Below, in pieces: positions 7,218-13,857 of a stretch of DNA of 13,857 nt (position 1 is its first letter; the number at the start of each line of letters is the position of its first letter). The notes beneath the pieces were generated by a model. The model searched no databases and had not been told where the DNA came from. It worked only from the letters and a program-made list of their open reading frames with translations. Made by a program: the position numbers and the translations under genes. The DNA comes from Planctomycetota bacterium (GTDB lineage: Bacteria; Planctomycetota; Brocadiia; JAJRTI01), in the NCBI GenBank assembly GCA_024278415.1, contig JAJRTI010000781.1, positions 1 through 13,857 on the forward strand, in the 5' to 3' direction.

Positions 7218-7557
7218 TGAATGCGATTGCGAGAGAGGTTTGCTTCGCAGCGTCTTGGTTGCGGTCAAGAACTGCGCGGGCAGCGGCGCTACTGTCTTAG
7301 TCGCACGAATCATATCATGTGTTCCACGAGCGGCGAAGACGTGTCGCCCTTGCGGACCGGCCCTTGCGCTTTCACAAAGACTCGCGGCGGACGGCCTGGT
7401 CCGCCGCAGCACTGGACGGAGCTGTGGCGCTGGACGAGGCCGTCCGGCGCGAGTGCCGGCAGGATTGGATCTGCTCAACCCTGACGCGAAGCACCGTTGA
7501 CTCACCGCACCCCGGGGGCGACAATGGGCTCTCGCCACCAACCATGAGGAGTCCCCC
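7218..7557. other. Divergent intergenic region between moxR and the DUF4349 lipoprotein gene
   Basis: No gene is supported in these 340 nt. Bases 7384-7392 (GCGGCGGAC) pair perfectly with 7399-7407 around a 6-nt loop, and part of this stem (GGACGGCC, 7389-7396) could instead pair with GGCCGTCC (7438-7445). A plus-strand promoter is predicted at 7497-7525. A TATGAT box on the minus strand (7309-7314) might be the -10 of the moxR promoter, but its -35 (TTCGCC) is poor. Confidence 0.5.
7497..7525 (+). promoter_or_regulatory. Predicted promoter for the DUF4349 lipoprotein gene
   Basis: TTGACT (7497-7502) and GACAAT (7520-7525) are 17 nt apart. Transcription would begin near 7532, giving a leader of about 25 nt that includes the GAGGAG site before ATG 7558. 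Confidence 0.55.
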
Positions 7558-8241
7558 ATGATAAGCGGCCCTGCGAATCGCTCCCTCGCTCTCTGTGTCG
7601 TCGTCGCCTTTGCTGCCTGCGGCTGTGCGTCGCAGTCCGTTATGGAAGCGGCGCCTGCAAGCTCCATGGCCAAGCCCATGGGCGGCGCGGAGGGCGAAGC
7701 GCTCCAACGCATGCTCATCAAGCGCGCGTCGCTCACCATTGCGGCCGCCGACGTGAACGCGGCCGCGAAGGCCGCGGAGGCCCTCGCCAAGGACGCTGGC
7801 GGCTACGTGGAGAGCACGAACACGAACGACGACGGCGCGACGCTCTACCTGCGTGTGCCATCGGACAAGCTCGACGAGGTCATGGGCAAGCTCGCGCGGC
7901 TCGGCAAGGAGACAAACCGAAACATCTCCGCGGACGACGTCACGGGGGAGGTGCTCGACACGGAGGCCACGCTCAAGAACAAGAAGATCCTGCGCGACCG
8001 CCTGCGCAACCTCCTCGACCGCGCCAAGGACGTGCAGGACGTGATCGCGATCGAGGAGCAGCTCACGCGCGTGCAGTCGCAGATCGACTCCATGGAGTCG
8101 CGCCTGAAAAACCTGCGCAGCCGCGTCGCGATGTCGTCGATCCATTTCCAAGTCGACAAGAAGAAGGTTCTCGGCCCTCTGGGCCTTGTCTTCTGGTGCC
8201 TCGGCTGGGCGATCAAGAAGCTGTTTGTGCTGAGCGGATGA
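7558..8241 (+). CDS. DUF4349 family lipoprotein
   Basis: The product is a 227-aa envelope protein. The N-terminus has a hydrophobic stretch (10-20) ending in FAACGCAS; C21 or C23 would be the lipidated cysteine. The lipobox is not perfect, but the shape is typical. Residues about 50-200 match DUF4349: LIKRASLTIAAADVNAA, then GGYVEST, LYLRVPSDKLDEVM, the DDVTGEVLDTEATLKN stretch, a long coiled-coil hairpin (150-190: RLRNLLDRAKDVQDVIAIEEQL...), and a closing beta strand SSIHFQVD. The C-terminus (204-225) is a hydrophobic segment followed by a short tail, as is usual in the family. The ATG at 7558 has GAGGAG seven bases upstream. DUF4349 proteins have no settled biochemical role. The next gene on the strand encodes another lipoprotein, but it has its own predicted promoter. 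Confidence 0.9.
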   Translation: MISGPANRSLALCVVVAFAACGCASQSVMEAAPASSMAKPMGGAEGEALQRMLIKRASLTIAAADVNAAAKAAEALAKDAGGYVESTNTNDDGATLYLRVPSDKLDEVMGKLARLGKETNRNISADDVTGEVLDTEATLKNKKILRDRLRNLLDRAKDVQDVIAIEEQLTRVQSQIDSMESRLKNLRSRVAMSSIHFQVDKKKVLGPLGLVFWCLGWAIKKLFVLSG

Positions 8242-8265
8242 TGGCGTCTGCTCTCGGCTTGGGCC

Positions 8266-8294
8266 TTGGCATAGACGTATCCATGGTGCATACT
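8266..8294 (+). promoter_or_regulatory. Predicted promoter for the DUF4380-like lipoprotein gene
   Basis: TTGGCA (8266-8271) and CATACT (8289-8294) are 17 nt apart in the 112-nt gap after the DUF4349 gene. The leader to ATG 8354 would be about 53 nt and contains AGGAAGAG as ribosome binding site. Confidence 0.45.
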
Positions 8295-8353
8295 GTGGGC
8301 CGCGAGACCTCGCAAGATCCGCAGATGCATCACCCGCGTAAGGAAGAGATACA

Positions 8354-9445
8354 ATGAATAACATGGCGGATACTCAGTCGAGAAAAGGCCGAAGCCAGGC
8401 GCTTGTGCGCGGTGCTTGGGTCGCCGCGCTTGCGGTCGGCCTGGCCGGCTGCCAGCTTGCCCCCAAGGGCCAGGCCCCCGCGGCCGCGAAGGGCGTGTCG
8501 GGCGTCGTGCTCGACGTGTACGAGTTCGCGACGCGCGTGTCCAACGGCCGCGCGGAGATCGTCGTGGGCCAATCCTCGGGCGGCCGGCTCCTGCGCTACG
8601 CGATCGATGGCCGCAACATCCTCTACCGGCTTCCCCAGCCCGATCCGGCCAAGGTGAGGCCGGGCCGGCACATCCGCGTGCTCGCCGGCCGGTTTGACAT
8701 TGGCCCGGAGAAGAACCCGACGCATCCCATCCCGCGGCGCGAGGTGCTGTGGCGCGGACCGTGGCGGCTCAAGCAAGTCGGCCCGCTCGCGGTCGAGATC
8801 ACGAGCCAGAAGTGCCCCGCGACCGGCGTGCAGATCAAGCGCCTGTTCCGGCTCGACGCGGACTCGTCGCACCTGCTCGTGCGGCAGACCATGACGAACG
8901 TGAGCGACCACGAGACGCGCTGGTGCTTCTGGTCGCGCACGCTCGCCAAGGGCGGCGGCATCGCCATCGTGCCGCTCAACCCCAAGAGCAAGTTCCCCCA
9001 CGGTTTCGCTCGCTATCTGTGGGGCGAGGAACGCAAGAAGCTGGGCAAGGATCTGCTCGTGGCCGACCCGTCGGAGCCGCGCATCAAAGTCGTGGGCGAC
9101 CTGGTCACGCTCGAAGCCGTCGGAGACACGAGCCTCAAGATTGGGTGCGACAGCGACGGCGAGTGGATGGCGTACGCACGGGGCGGCCTGCTGTTCGTCA
9201 AGCGGTTCCGTTACTTCCCGGGGGCGACGTACAGCGACGCGCTCGGCTTCTCGGTTGCAGTGTACCTCACCGGCGACATGTGCGAGTTGGAGCCCATCAG
9301 CCCGGAGGCCGTGCTCAAGCCGGGCGAGTCGTACACGTACGACGAGGAGTGGTGGCTGTTCGATTACCCCGATGCGAACAAGCGCCCCTTGGACTTGGCC
9401 GCGATCAAGAAGCTGGTGGCTGAGCGCACGCGGCTGGGCGAGTAA
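8354..9445 (+). CDS. Lipoprotein with DUF4380-like (aldose-epimerase fold) domain
   Basis: The product is a 363-aa lipoprotein. A signal peptide ends in a good lipobox, L30-A31-G32-C33. The mature part (about 50-345) resembles DUF4380 and related galactose-mutarotase-like beta-sandwich proteins. The early GGRLLRYAIDGRNILY (76-91) corresponds to the family's GGRI..F...N.L segment. FRLDADSSHLLVRQTMTNVS (165-184) resembles the strand pair describing 'asymptotic' sugar-binding folds. ELEPISPEAVLKPGESYTYDEEWWL (311-335) fits the conserved E.EP.SP...L.PGES..Y.E.W ending. Such proteins are expected to bind carbohydrate; whether this one is an enzyme cannot be told, and no catalytic histidine pair was identified with confidence. 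The start ATG 8354 has AGGAAGAG upstream; ATG 8363 is an alternative. It follows a second lipoprotein gene on the same strand. Confidence 0.75.
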   Translation: MNNMADTQSRKGRSQALVRGAWVAALAVGLAGCQLAPKGQAPAAAKGVSGVVLDVYEFATRVSNGRAEIVVGQSSGGRLLRYAIDGRNILYRLPQPDPAKVRPGRHIRVLAGRFDIGPEKNPTHPIPRREVLWRGPWRLKQVGPLAVEITSQKCPATGVQIKRLFRLDADSSHLLVRQTMTNVSDHETRWCFWSRTLAKGGGIAIVPLNPKSKFPHGFARYLWGEERKKLGKDLLVADPSEPRIKVVGDLVTLEAVGDTSLKIGCDSDGEWMAYARGGLLFVKRFRYFPGATYSDALGFSVAVYLTGDMCELEPISPEAVLKPGESYTYDEEWWLFDYPDANKRPLDLAAIKKLVAERTRLGE

Positions 9446-9958
9446 GCTGGACCGTTCGTCGCACGCACGTCGATGCCTGCGACCAGCGGCGAATCGCGCC
9501 TCCGCGGCCATGCGAACTTGGGGAATGCTGCAACAAGGCGGGGTTCGCCCGCCTTGTGCGGTCTGGATCGGACCGCCTAACCCGCATTTCTCACGAGTTC
9601 AGGCGGGTGCAACTGCAAGGCGCACGGTGCGAAGGCCTGTTCTTACACGTCGAGTGCGGTGCAACGCAGCAGATGCGCCCGACTGGACTCGCCCGAAGGG
9701 CCAGCCCTCCGATCGACCGCGTGGGCAGACGGCCATCATGCCTGCGCGTCCAGAACGCCCAGAAACCCATCGTACGTTCGCTTCTGCTTACTCCACATCC
9801 CGGGCTGCTGAGACATGCGGGCTAAATCTGGCCATGGAGTGTGCCCTGGCCGATGCATCGGGGAGCCAGCGGACGGAGTTCCTTGAGTTGATCGCATTGA
9901 GCCAAGCCCACCTCGGGCAGAGGGCCTCCGCCGCGTTCTGGGGGCGCACCGCCCCGCC
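9446..9958. other. Gene-poor intergenic region with three clustered hairpins
   Basis: No convincing gene is seen in these 513 nt, although several frames stay open through GC bias. Near its start, three inverted repeats follow each other. ACAAGGCGGG (9533-9542) pairs perfectly with 9548-9557 around GTTCG. GCGGTC (9558-9563) pairs with GACCGC (9571-9576). ACCCGC (9580-9585) pairs with GCGGGT (9603-9608). None has a U tract. From about 9610 to 9958 nothing is recognised; it may hold a decayed gene or repeat. Confidence 0.5.
9533..9608 (+). repeat. Cluster of three consecutive hairpins after the DUF4380-like gene
   Basis: The stems are 10, 6 and 6 bp, back to back, starting 88 nt after the stop codon at 9445. 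They may end or protect the upstream transcript, or be part of a small repeat element. The first stem is perfect with a GTTCG loop. Confidence 0.55.
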
Positions 9959-9988
9959 TTGACTCCCCGCGTAGGACTGCCCTACAAT
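9959..9988 (+). promoter_or_regulatory. Strong predicted sigma70 promoter for the GlmU-like gene
   Basis: TTGACT (9959-9964) and TACAAT (9983-9988) each match five of six consensus bases and are 18 nt apart. Transcription would start near 9995, about 66 nt before ATG 10061, which has GGAG eight bases upstream. Confidence 0.65.
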
Positions 9989-10060
9989 CCCCATCCACCC
10001 ATGCGCGTTGGGAGCGCAACACCCAGGCGATCTCAAAGCACGGACCCATGGAGACCAGCT

Positions 10061-11323
10061 ATGCGCATTTGCATTTTCGAGGACTCGAAATACGACCAGC
10101 TTTATCCCCTCACGCACCTGCGACCCGTGTGGGAACTCAAGTGCGGGCACACGCAACTCTACCAAAAAATCCTCCGCAAACTCGGGGACGGCAACGGCGC
10201 GTTCTTCGCACGCGAGTGGCTCACCGACGTGCTGAAGGAACGCCACGCGGGCGCGGCCATCAACGACCCCGCCGCGCTCACCGGCGATGACCTGCTGCTC
10301 GTGAACGGCCGCTGGCTGTTCATGGATACCAGCGTCGATCTCGAAGGCAGCCACGAAGTCGGCATGGCCGGCGATGCGATCGCGTACGCACGCGTCGACC
10401 GCGCGACCGCGGAGAAGTGCGCCGCGGATACGATGGACGCGTTCCTCGCGAACGTGGCGAACGAGTTGCCCCAGGCGCCGGCCGAGGCGACGCTCATCGA
10501 CTACCCGTGGGACATCATCGTGAACTTGTAGGCCGCGATCCGCGACGACTTCGAGAAGCTGCCGGAGCGCGGGGTCCATGGCGAAGTGGACAGCCTGGCG
10601 CGGATCTACGGCAGCGAGGGCGACGTGTACATCGCGCCGGGCGCGGCGGTGGAGGCCTGCGCGGTGCTCGACGCGCGGGAGGGGCCGATCATCGTGGACA
10701 AGGAGACGTTCATCCACCCCCACTCGTGGGTCATCGGCCCCACGTCCATCGGCGAGAAGACGCTCGTGGTGGGCGCGAAGGTGCGCGAGGGCTGCGCGAT
10801 CGGGCCGGTGTGCCGCGTGGGCGGCGAGGTCGAGGAGGCGGTGATGCACGCGTACGTGAACAAGTGGCACGAGGGCTTCCTCGGCCACGGGTACGTGTGC
10901 GAGTTCGTCAACCTCGGCGCCGCGACGCAGAACAGCGACGTGAAGAACGACTTCGGCAACGTGGAGGTGTACTGCAAAGGCGAGATGGTGAAGACCGGCC
11001 AGTGGAAGGTGGGCTGCTTCATCGGCGACCACACCAAGACGAGCATCGGCACGCTCTTCAACACCGGCTCGCACATCGGGTGCCTCTGCCTCATCCTCGG
11101 CGGCGAGGGCGTGCTGCCCAAGTTCATCCCGTCGCTCGCCTGGTACATCAACGGCAAGGTGACCAAGGGCTTCGGCCTCCAGGCCCTGCTCGACGGCGCG
11201 AACGCGCAGATGGACAAGCGCCAACGCCATCTCACCGACGCAGACATCGCGCTCATCAAGAAGGTGCGCGAAATCACCAGGCCTGAGCTGATCGAGCGTG
11301 CGAAGCGGGATCGGAAGAGGTAG
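10061..11323 (+). pseudogene. GlmU-like nucleotidyltransferase / left-handed beta-helix protein interrupted by an in-frame amber stop
   Basis: Read through its single internal TAG (10529-10531, codon 157), this is a 420-codon gene for the alternative GlmU-like family (sugar nucleotidyltransferase plus hexapeptide acyltransferase). The N-terminal half (1-156) has IFEDSKYDQLYPLTHLRPVWELKCG, the diverged nucleotidyltransferase start typical of this family, and ends in the conserved YPWDII. After the stop, the same frame runs on without error: IGPTSIGEKTLVV, then the hallmark CRVGGEVEEAV, VNKWHEGFLGHGYV, FVNLGAATQNSDVKN, and IGDHTKTSIGTLFNTGSHIG of the left-handed beta-helix. Both halves are therefore one gene. 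If TAG terminates, the products would be a 156-aa fragment (10061-10531) and possibly a fragment from GTG 10586 (10586-11323, 245 aa), which lacks a clear ribosome binding site. The intact enzyme would make or modify activated sugars for envelope polymers. Confidence 0.85.
10529..10531 (+). other. In-frame TAG inside the GlmU-like gene
   Basis: The codon follows YPWDIIVNL and precedes AAIRDDFEKL. A single G-to-A change from TGG would create it. TAG is used as the ordinary stop by at least four genes in this window (ending at 80, 2683, 6165 and 11323), so general reassignment of TAG is unlikely. Confidence 0.85.
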
Positions 11324-11390
11324 AACACACGAGAATGGCCGCCGCGTCGTCGTGTCGAGAAGGCCAGCCCGTGCGCCCAACTGACGCGTT

Positions 11391-11410
11391 CGCGCCGCGG
11401 GGCGCGTTCT
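11391..11410 (+). terminator. Possible weak terminator after the GlmU-like gene
   Basis: CGCGCC (11391-11396) pairs with GGCGCG (11401-11406) around GCGG, followed by TTCT. The stem is short and the U tract is poor. It lies 68 nt after the stop codon at 11323. Confidence 0.35.
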
Positions 11411-11426
11411 GCGGCAGACACGGATT

Positions 11427-11609
11427 GTGGAAGATCCCCGGGATTCTCCCAAAGGTGAAAAGCCCCGGCTTTGCATCATCCGGGATCCCATCTCGACGCT
11501 GACGCCCGAGATGCTGTATCGGCAGGCGCCACTCCTGGTCGAGGAGTCGGACTGGATGAAACACGGCCAAGAAGCAAGACTCGCCTCGAAAGGTGCGCAC
11601 TCATGCTGA
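11427..11609 (+). CDS. Possible 60-aa upstream ORF overlapping the ATPase start
   Basis: An open frame from GTG 11427 to TGA 11609 encodes 60 residues of balanced composition (for example LTPEMLYRQAPLLVEESDWM). It overlaps the ATPase gene by seven bases, with its stop just after the ATPase ATG at 11603. No ribosome binding site is seen at the GTG; a shorter start at ATG 11511 is possible. It could be a small coupled gene, a leader ORF, the decayed end of an older gene, or chance. No family is recognised. Confidence 0.22.
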   Translation: MEDPRDSPKGEKPRLCIIRDPISTLTPEMLYRQAPLLVEESDWMKHGQEARLASKGAHSC

Positions 11610-13345
11610 CGAAACTCACGGTCCGCAATTTCAAACGGTTTGGCGAGGTCGAGGTCGAGCTGGGGAACCCCGTGATCTTCATCGGCCCGAACAACTCGGG
11701 CAAGACGTCTGCGCTTCAAGCCCTTGCATTGTGGGAGACGGGCTTGAAGCGGTGGAATGAGAAACGGAGGGGCAAGGCCACCCCAGAGAAGCGGCCAGGC
11801 GTAACCATCAACCGGCGCGATCTGCTCGCCATCCCGGTTCCCGACGCGAATCTCCTCTGGCGTGGTCTCCATGTTCGAGATGTGCAACGCTCCGGGAGAA
11901 AACAGACAACTCAGAACATACGGATCGACATCATCGTCGAGGGAGTGACGGAAGACGTGCAATGGGAATGTGGCCTGGAGTTCGACTATGCAAACGATCA
12001 GTCGTTCTACTGCCGTCCGCTTCGTCTCTCAGAGGGAAAGCGTCCCGAGCGGATGCCCATTCCCGATGAAGCGGGGGAAGTTGAGGTGGCCTTTCTTCCT
12101 CCCATGTCTGGGCTCGCGGCGAACGAGACCCGGCTCGATCCAGGCGCAATCAACGTACGCGTGGGTGAGGGTCGCACCGCCGAAGTGCTCAGGAATCTCT
12201 GTTACAGAATCTACAGCGAGAATACCGAAGCATGGCAACGGCTTGTTCAACGGGTCAAATCGCTGTTCGGGACGCAACTGAGGCCGCCTGAGTACATCGC
12301 GGAGCGCGGTGAGATCATTATGGACTACGAGGAGAGAGGCGTCCGTCTCGATCTGTCATCGTCCGGCCGAGGCCTCCAGCAGACGCTTCTTCTTCTGGCC
12401 TACATGCAGGCCAATCCCGGCGCGGTGCTGCTTCTGGATGAGCCAGACGCTCACTTAGAGATTCTTCGACAGAGACAAATCTACCAACTCTTGGTGGACG
12501 TGGCGCGTGACAACGGCAACCAGGTCATCGCGGCGAGCCACTCCGAGGTGCTTCTGAATGAGGCGGCAAACAGGGATGTCGTCGTCGCCTTTGTGGGGAG
12601 GCCGCATCGAATTGATGATCGAGGGAGCCAGGTGGCAAAGGCTCTCAAGGATATCGGCTTCGAAGACTACTACCTGGCCGAGCAAACGGGCTGGGTTCTG
12701 TACCTGGAGGGCTCCACCGATCTCGCCATGTTGCGGGCCTTTGCCAGACTTCTGGAGCACGGGGAGGCCCAGAATGCCTTGGAGCGTCCGTTCGTGCACT
12801 ATGTGGCAGATCAACCGATTGAGGTCAGCAAGCATTTCCACGGCGTACGCGAGGCCGTCCCAGATCTGAAAGGCGTCGCTGTCTTTGACAGGCTCCGTCG
12901 CGCACTGCCGAATGACTTAGGGGCGCGGGGTCTCACGTGGCAAAGACGGGAGATCGAGAGTTACATCTGTTTCCCCGAGACACTGGAGGCCTACGCAGCA
13001 GCGAGCGCTGAGGGGGGGCCCGCCGGCCCTCTGTTTGCCAAGGCGGAGTCCAGCAAACGATTGCGCGCCATGCAGGAGTCCATTGCGGAGGTCACGCAGG
13101 CTCTTGAGACACTGGGGAAGGGGTCGCCGTGGGATGCGGATACAAAAGTCAGCGACGATTTCCTCACGCCGCTGTTCGAGAAGTTCTTCGGCAAACTCGG
13201 CCTGCCCAATGTCATGGGGAAGAAAAACTTCCACGAACTCGCACACCTGACGCCGAAGGACAAGCTCGCACCAGAGATCCAGGAGAAGCTTGACGCCATC
13301 GTAGAGATCGCTGGATCCGCGCGTCCTGCCGAGGAGTGTCTATGA
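11603..13345 (+). CDS. OLD-like ATPase with C-terminal Toprim-type nuclease domain
   Basis: The product is a 580-aa cytoplasmic ABC-class ATPase of the OLD/AAA_15-AAA_21 type. The N-terminus is TKLTVRNFKRFGEVEVEL, typical of RecF/OLD proteins. Walker A is GPNNSGKT (28-35), the signature motif LSSSGRGLQQ (251-260), Walker B VLLLDEPDAHLE (275-286) and the switch histidine H313 in ASHSE. From about 363 a Toprim-type domain follows: YLEGSTD (367-373) gives the first acidic site, VAVFD (425-429) the second, and RREIESY (448-454) an acidic motif seen in such ATPase-nuclease fusions, resembling DUF4435. The DxD usual for the second Toprim motif is reduced to a single D429. OLD-family proteins cut DNA and several serve in phage defence (OLD, Gabija GajA, PARIS). 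The start ATG 11603 has AAAGGTG upstream. It overlaps the next gene by ATGA. Codon use is less GC-extreme than neighbours, suggesting transfer. Confidence 0.88.
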   Translation: MLTKLTVRNFKRFGEVEVELGNPVIFIGPNNSGKTSALQALALWETGLKRWNEKRRGKATPEKRPGVTINRRDLLAIPVPDANLLWRGLHVRDVQRSGRKQTTQNIRIDIIVEGVTEDVQWECGLEFDYANDQSFYCRPLRLSEGKRPERMPIPDEAGEVEVAFLPPMSGLAANETRLDPGAINVRVGEGRTAEVLRNLCYRIYSENTEAWQRLVQRVKSLFGTQLRPPEYIAERGEIIMDYEERGVRLDLSSSGRGLQQTLLLLAYMQANPGAVLLLDEPDAHLEILRQRQIYQLLVDVARDNGNQVIAASHSEVLLNEAANRDVVVAFVGRPHRIDDRGSQVAKALKDIGFEDYYLAEQTGWVLYLEGSTDLAMLRAFARLLEHGEAQNALERPFVHYVADQPIEVSKHFHGVREAVPDLKGVAVFDRLRRALPNDLGARGLTWQRREIESYICFPETLEAYAAASAEGGPAGPLFAKAESSKRLRAMQESIAEVTQALETLGKGSPWDADTKVSDDFLTPLFEKFFGKLGLPNVMGKKNFHELAHLTPKDKLAPEIQEKLDAIVEIAGSARPAEECL

Positions 13346-13548
13346 AACCTGATGAACTTGCGCGAATAGTCCATGATGCCCTTGGTGACGACGAAGCCGG
13401 CAAGGAGGTCTTCGCCGACCTGAAGGCGAAGATGGCCGGCGAGAAGGGGGTCGATTGGCGTGCGCGTTTCCCGGCGCCCTCGCGGCGCCAGTACGATGCC
13501 AGGCGCCGCACCCAAGCGGCTGCCCGGCGCGGCGTGAAGCCGAAGTAG
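13342..13548 (+). CDS. Small basic protein of unknown function, coupled to the OLD-like ATPase
   Basis: The product is a 68-aa protein. The ATG at 13342 overlaps the ATPase stop as ATGA and has GAGGAG five bases upstream, so translation is probably coupled. Residues 1-35 look helical and acidic (DELARIVHDALGDDEAGKEV). The last 30 residues are strongly basic and Arg-rich (RARFPAPSRRQYDARRR..., ending RRGVKPK), which suggests binding to nucleic acid or to the ATPase. It resembles no family I can name. The tight coupling suggests it works with the ATPase-nuclease, as accessory subunit, inhibitor or effector. Confidence 0.7.
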   Translation: MKPDELARIVHDALGDDEAGKEVFADLKAKMAGEKGVDWRARFPAPSRRQYDARRRTQAAARRGVKPK

Positions 13549-13556
13549 GCAGTGCG

Positions 13557-13857
13557 ATGCCCGCAGCAATCCACAACATGGCGCTTCTCGTCCTCAGTGC
13601 CCTCGTGGGCCTCAGCCCTTACAGCAGCTTCCACACAGATTCCCCTCTGAGGAACAAGCTCGCTTCAATCGTGTGGAAGTGGCATAAGAGCAACACGAGC
13701 CCCAAGGTGATGGAACAGCATTGCCTGGCGCTGCTGAAAGAGTACAAGAAGCCCGAGCACAAGGGCATGGTGTACGCAGAGATCGCCTGCGCGTACAGCC
13801 AGCTAGAGCAGAGGGAATACTGGCCGGATGTCGTGATCTACTACAACAAGGCGCGGC
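13557..13857 (+). CDS. Partial secreted or membrane-anchored TPR-like protein (runs off the window)
   Basis: The frame opens at ATG 13557, eight bases after the small basic gene, and is still open at the window end (100 codons). Residues 9-19 (ALLVLSALVGL) form a hydrophobic segment suggesting a signal peptide or anchor; ATG 13578 is an alternative start. Residues about 45-100 are helical and TPR-like, with HKGMVYAEIACAYSQLEQREYW and VVIYYNKAR, a pattern of cytoplasm-exported planctomycete-type TPR proteins. No good ribosome binding site is visible. It may be transcribed with the ATPase and small protein but need not be functionally linked. Confidence 0.65.
   Translation, partial: MPAAIHNMALLVLSALVGLSPYSSFHTDSPLRNKLASIVWKWHKSNTSPKVMEQHCLALLKEYKKPEHKGMVYAEIACAYSQLEQREYWPDVVIYYNKAR

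Noticed and set aside
2598..9482. Similar 19-mers at 2598 and 9465 (GCACGTCGATGC followed by STGCGA)
   Set aside because: About 17 of 19 matching positions is roughly what chance allows in a window of this size and GC content, so it was not called a dispersed repeat.
8330..9511. A 393-codon minus-strand open frame
   Set aside because: It is antisense to the DUF4380-like lipoprotein gene, which has a lipobox and recognisable family motifs.
9141..9962. A plus-strand open frame crossing the end of the DUF4380-like gene into the gene-poor region
   Set aside because: Its first third is the wrong frame of a real gene, and the remainder shows no recognisable motif or ribosome binding site.
10061..11323. 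Reassignment of TAG to an amino acid across the genome
   Set aside because: At least four other genes in the window end at TAG with normal C-termini, so a general code change is unlikely.
9788..11962. A 724-codon minus-strand open frame
   Set aside because: It lies antisense to the GlmU-like gene and the start of the ATPase, is rich in Arg, His, Val and Leu as expected for a GC-bias shadow, and matches no family.
11603..13857. Naming the ATPase region as PARIS, Gabija or another known defence system
   Set aside because: The Toprim/DUF4435-like fusion resembles these, but the known partner genes are not present and the small basic protein is not recognised.

Overview
The window is a GC-rich bacterial stretch of about 13.9 kb in which every gene is recognisable as bacterial. 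The organism cannot be named from this sequence alone. Several features fit a Planctomycetota/PVC-like or Hydrogenedentota-like lineage: secreted TPR proteins with small 'KDGR..G' N-terminal modules, a MoxR/DUF58/transglutaminase cluster, lipoproteins, and a GlmU-like protein of the alternative type known from Bacteroidota and Planctomycetota. This assignment is inference. Strong GC bias at third codon positions produces many long open frames in the wrong frame or on the wrong strand. These were excluded.

Layout. Positions 80-2357 (minus strand) carry two exported TPR proteins: a 417-aa protein (1104-2357) with a good promoter and ribosome binding site, and downstream of it a TPR plus HExxH peptidase-MA-like protein (80-931). 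The 172-nt spacer between them contains a low-complexity hairpin. Positions 2683-7103 (minus strand) form the classic order MoxR AAA+ ATPase (6165-7103), DUF58 protein (4701-5960) and TgpA-type membrane transglutaminase (2683-4704). The last two overlap by ATGA. A 204-nt spacer full of C and G homopolymers separates MoxR from DUF58. Two nearly identical hairpins follow the transglutaminase gene and probably terminate the operon. The presumed leader of the moxR gene contains a 19-bp perfect (29-bp imperfect) inverted repeat.

Positions 7558-9445 (plus strand) hold two lipoprotein genes: a DUF4349 protein and a DUF4380-like (aldose-epimerase-fold) protein. About 515 nt without a convincing gene follow, including a cluster of three hairpins. 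A GlmU-like gene (10061-11323) then has a strong promoter but is cut at codon 157 by a single in-frame TAG. The frame is otherwise intact on both sides and matches the family throughout.

Positions 11603-13857 (plus strand) look like a later acquisition, with noticeably more relaxed codon use. An OLD-like ATPase with a Toprim-type nuclease domain (580 aa) overlaps by ATGA with a 68-aa basic protein of unknown function. Eight bases later a secreted TPR-like ORF starts and runs off the window. The ATPase and small protein are the best candidate here for an uncharacterised defence-type module. The GlmU-like gene with its lone amber codon, and the unusual intercistronic structures of the MoxR operon, are the other points most worth following.
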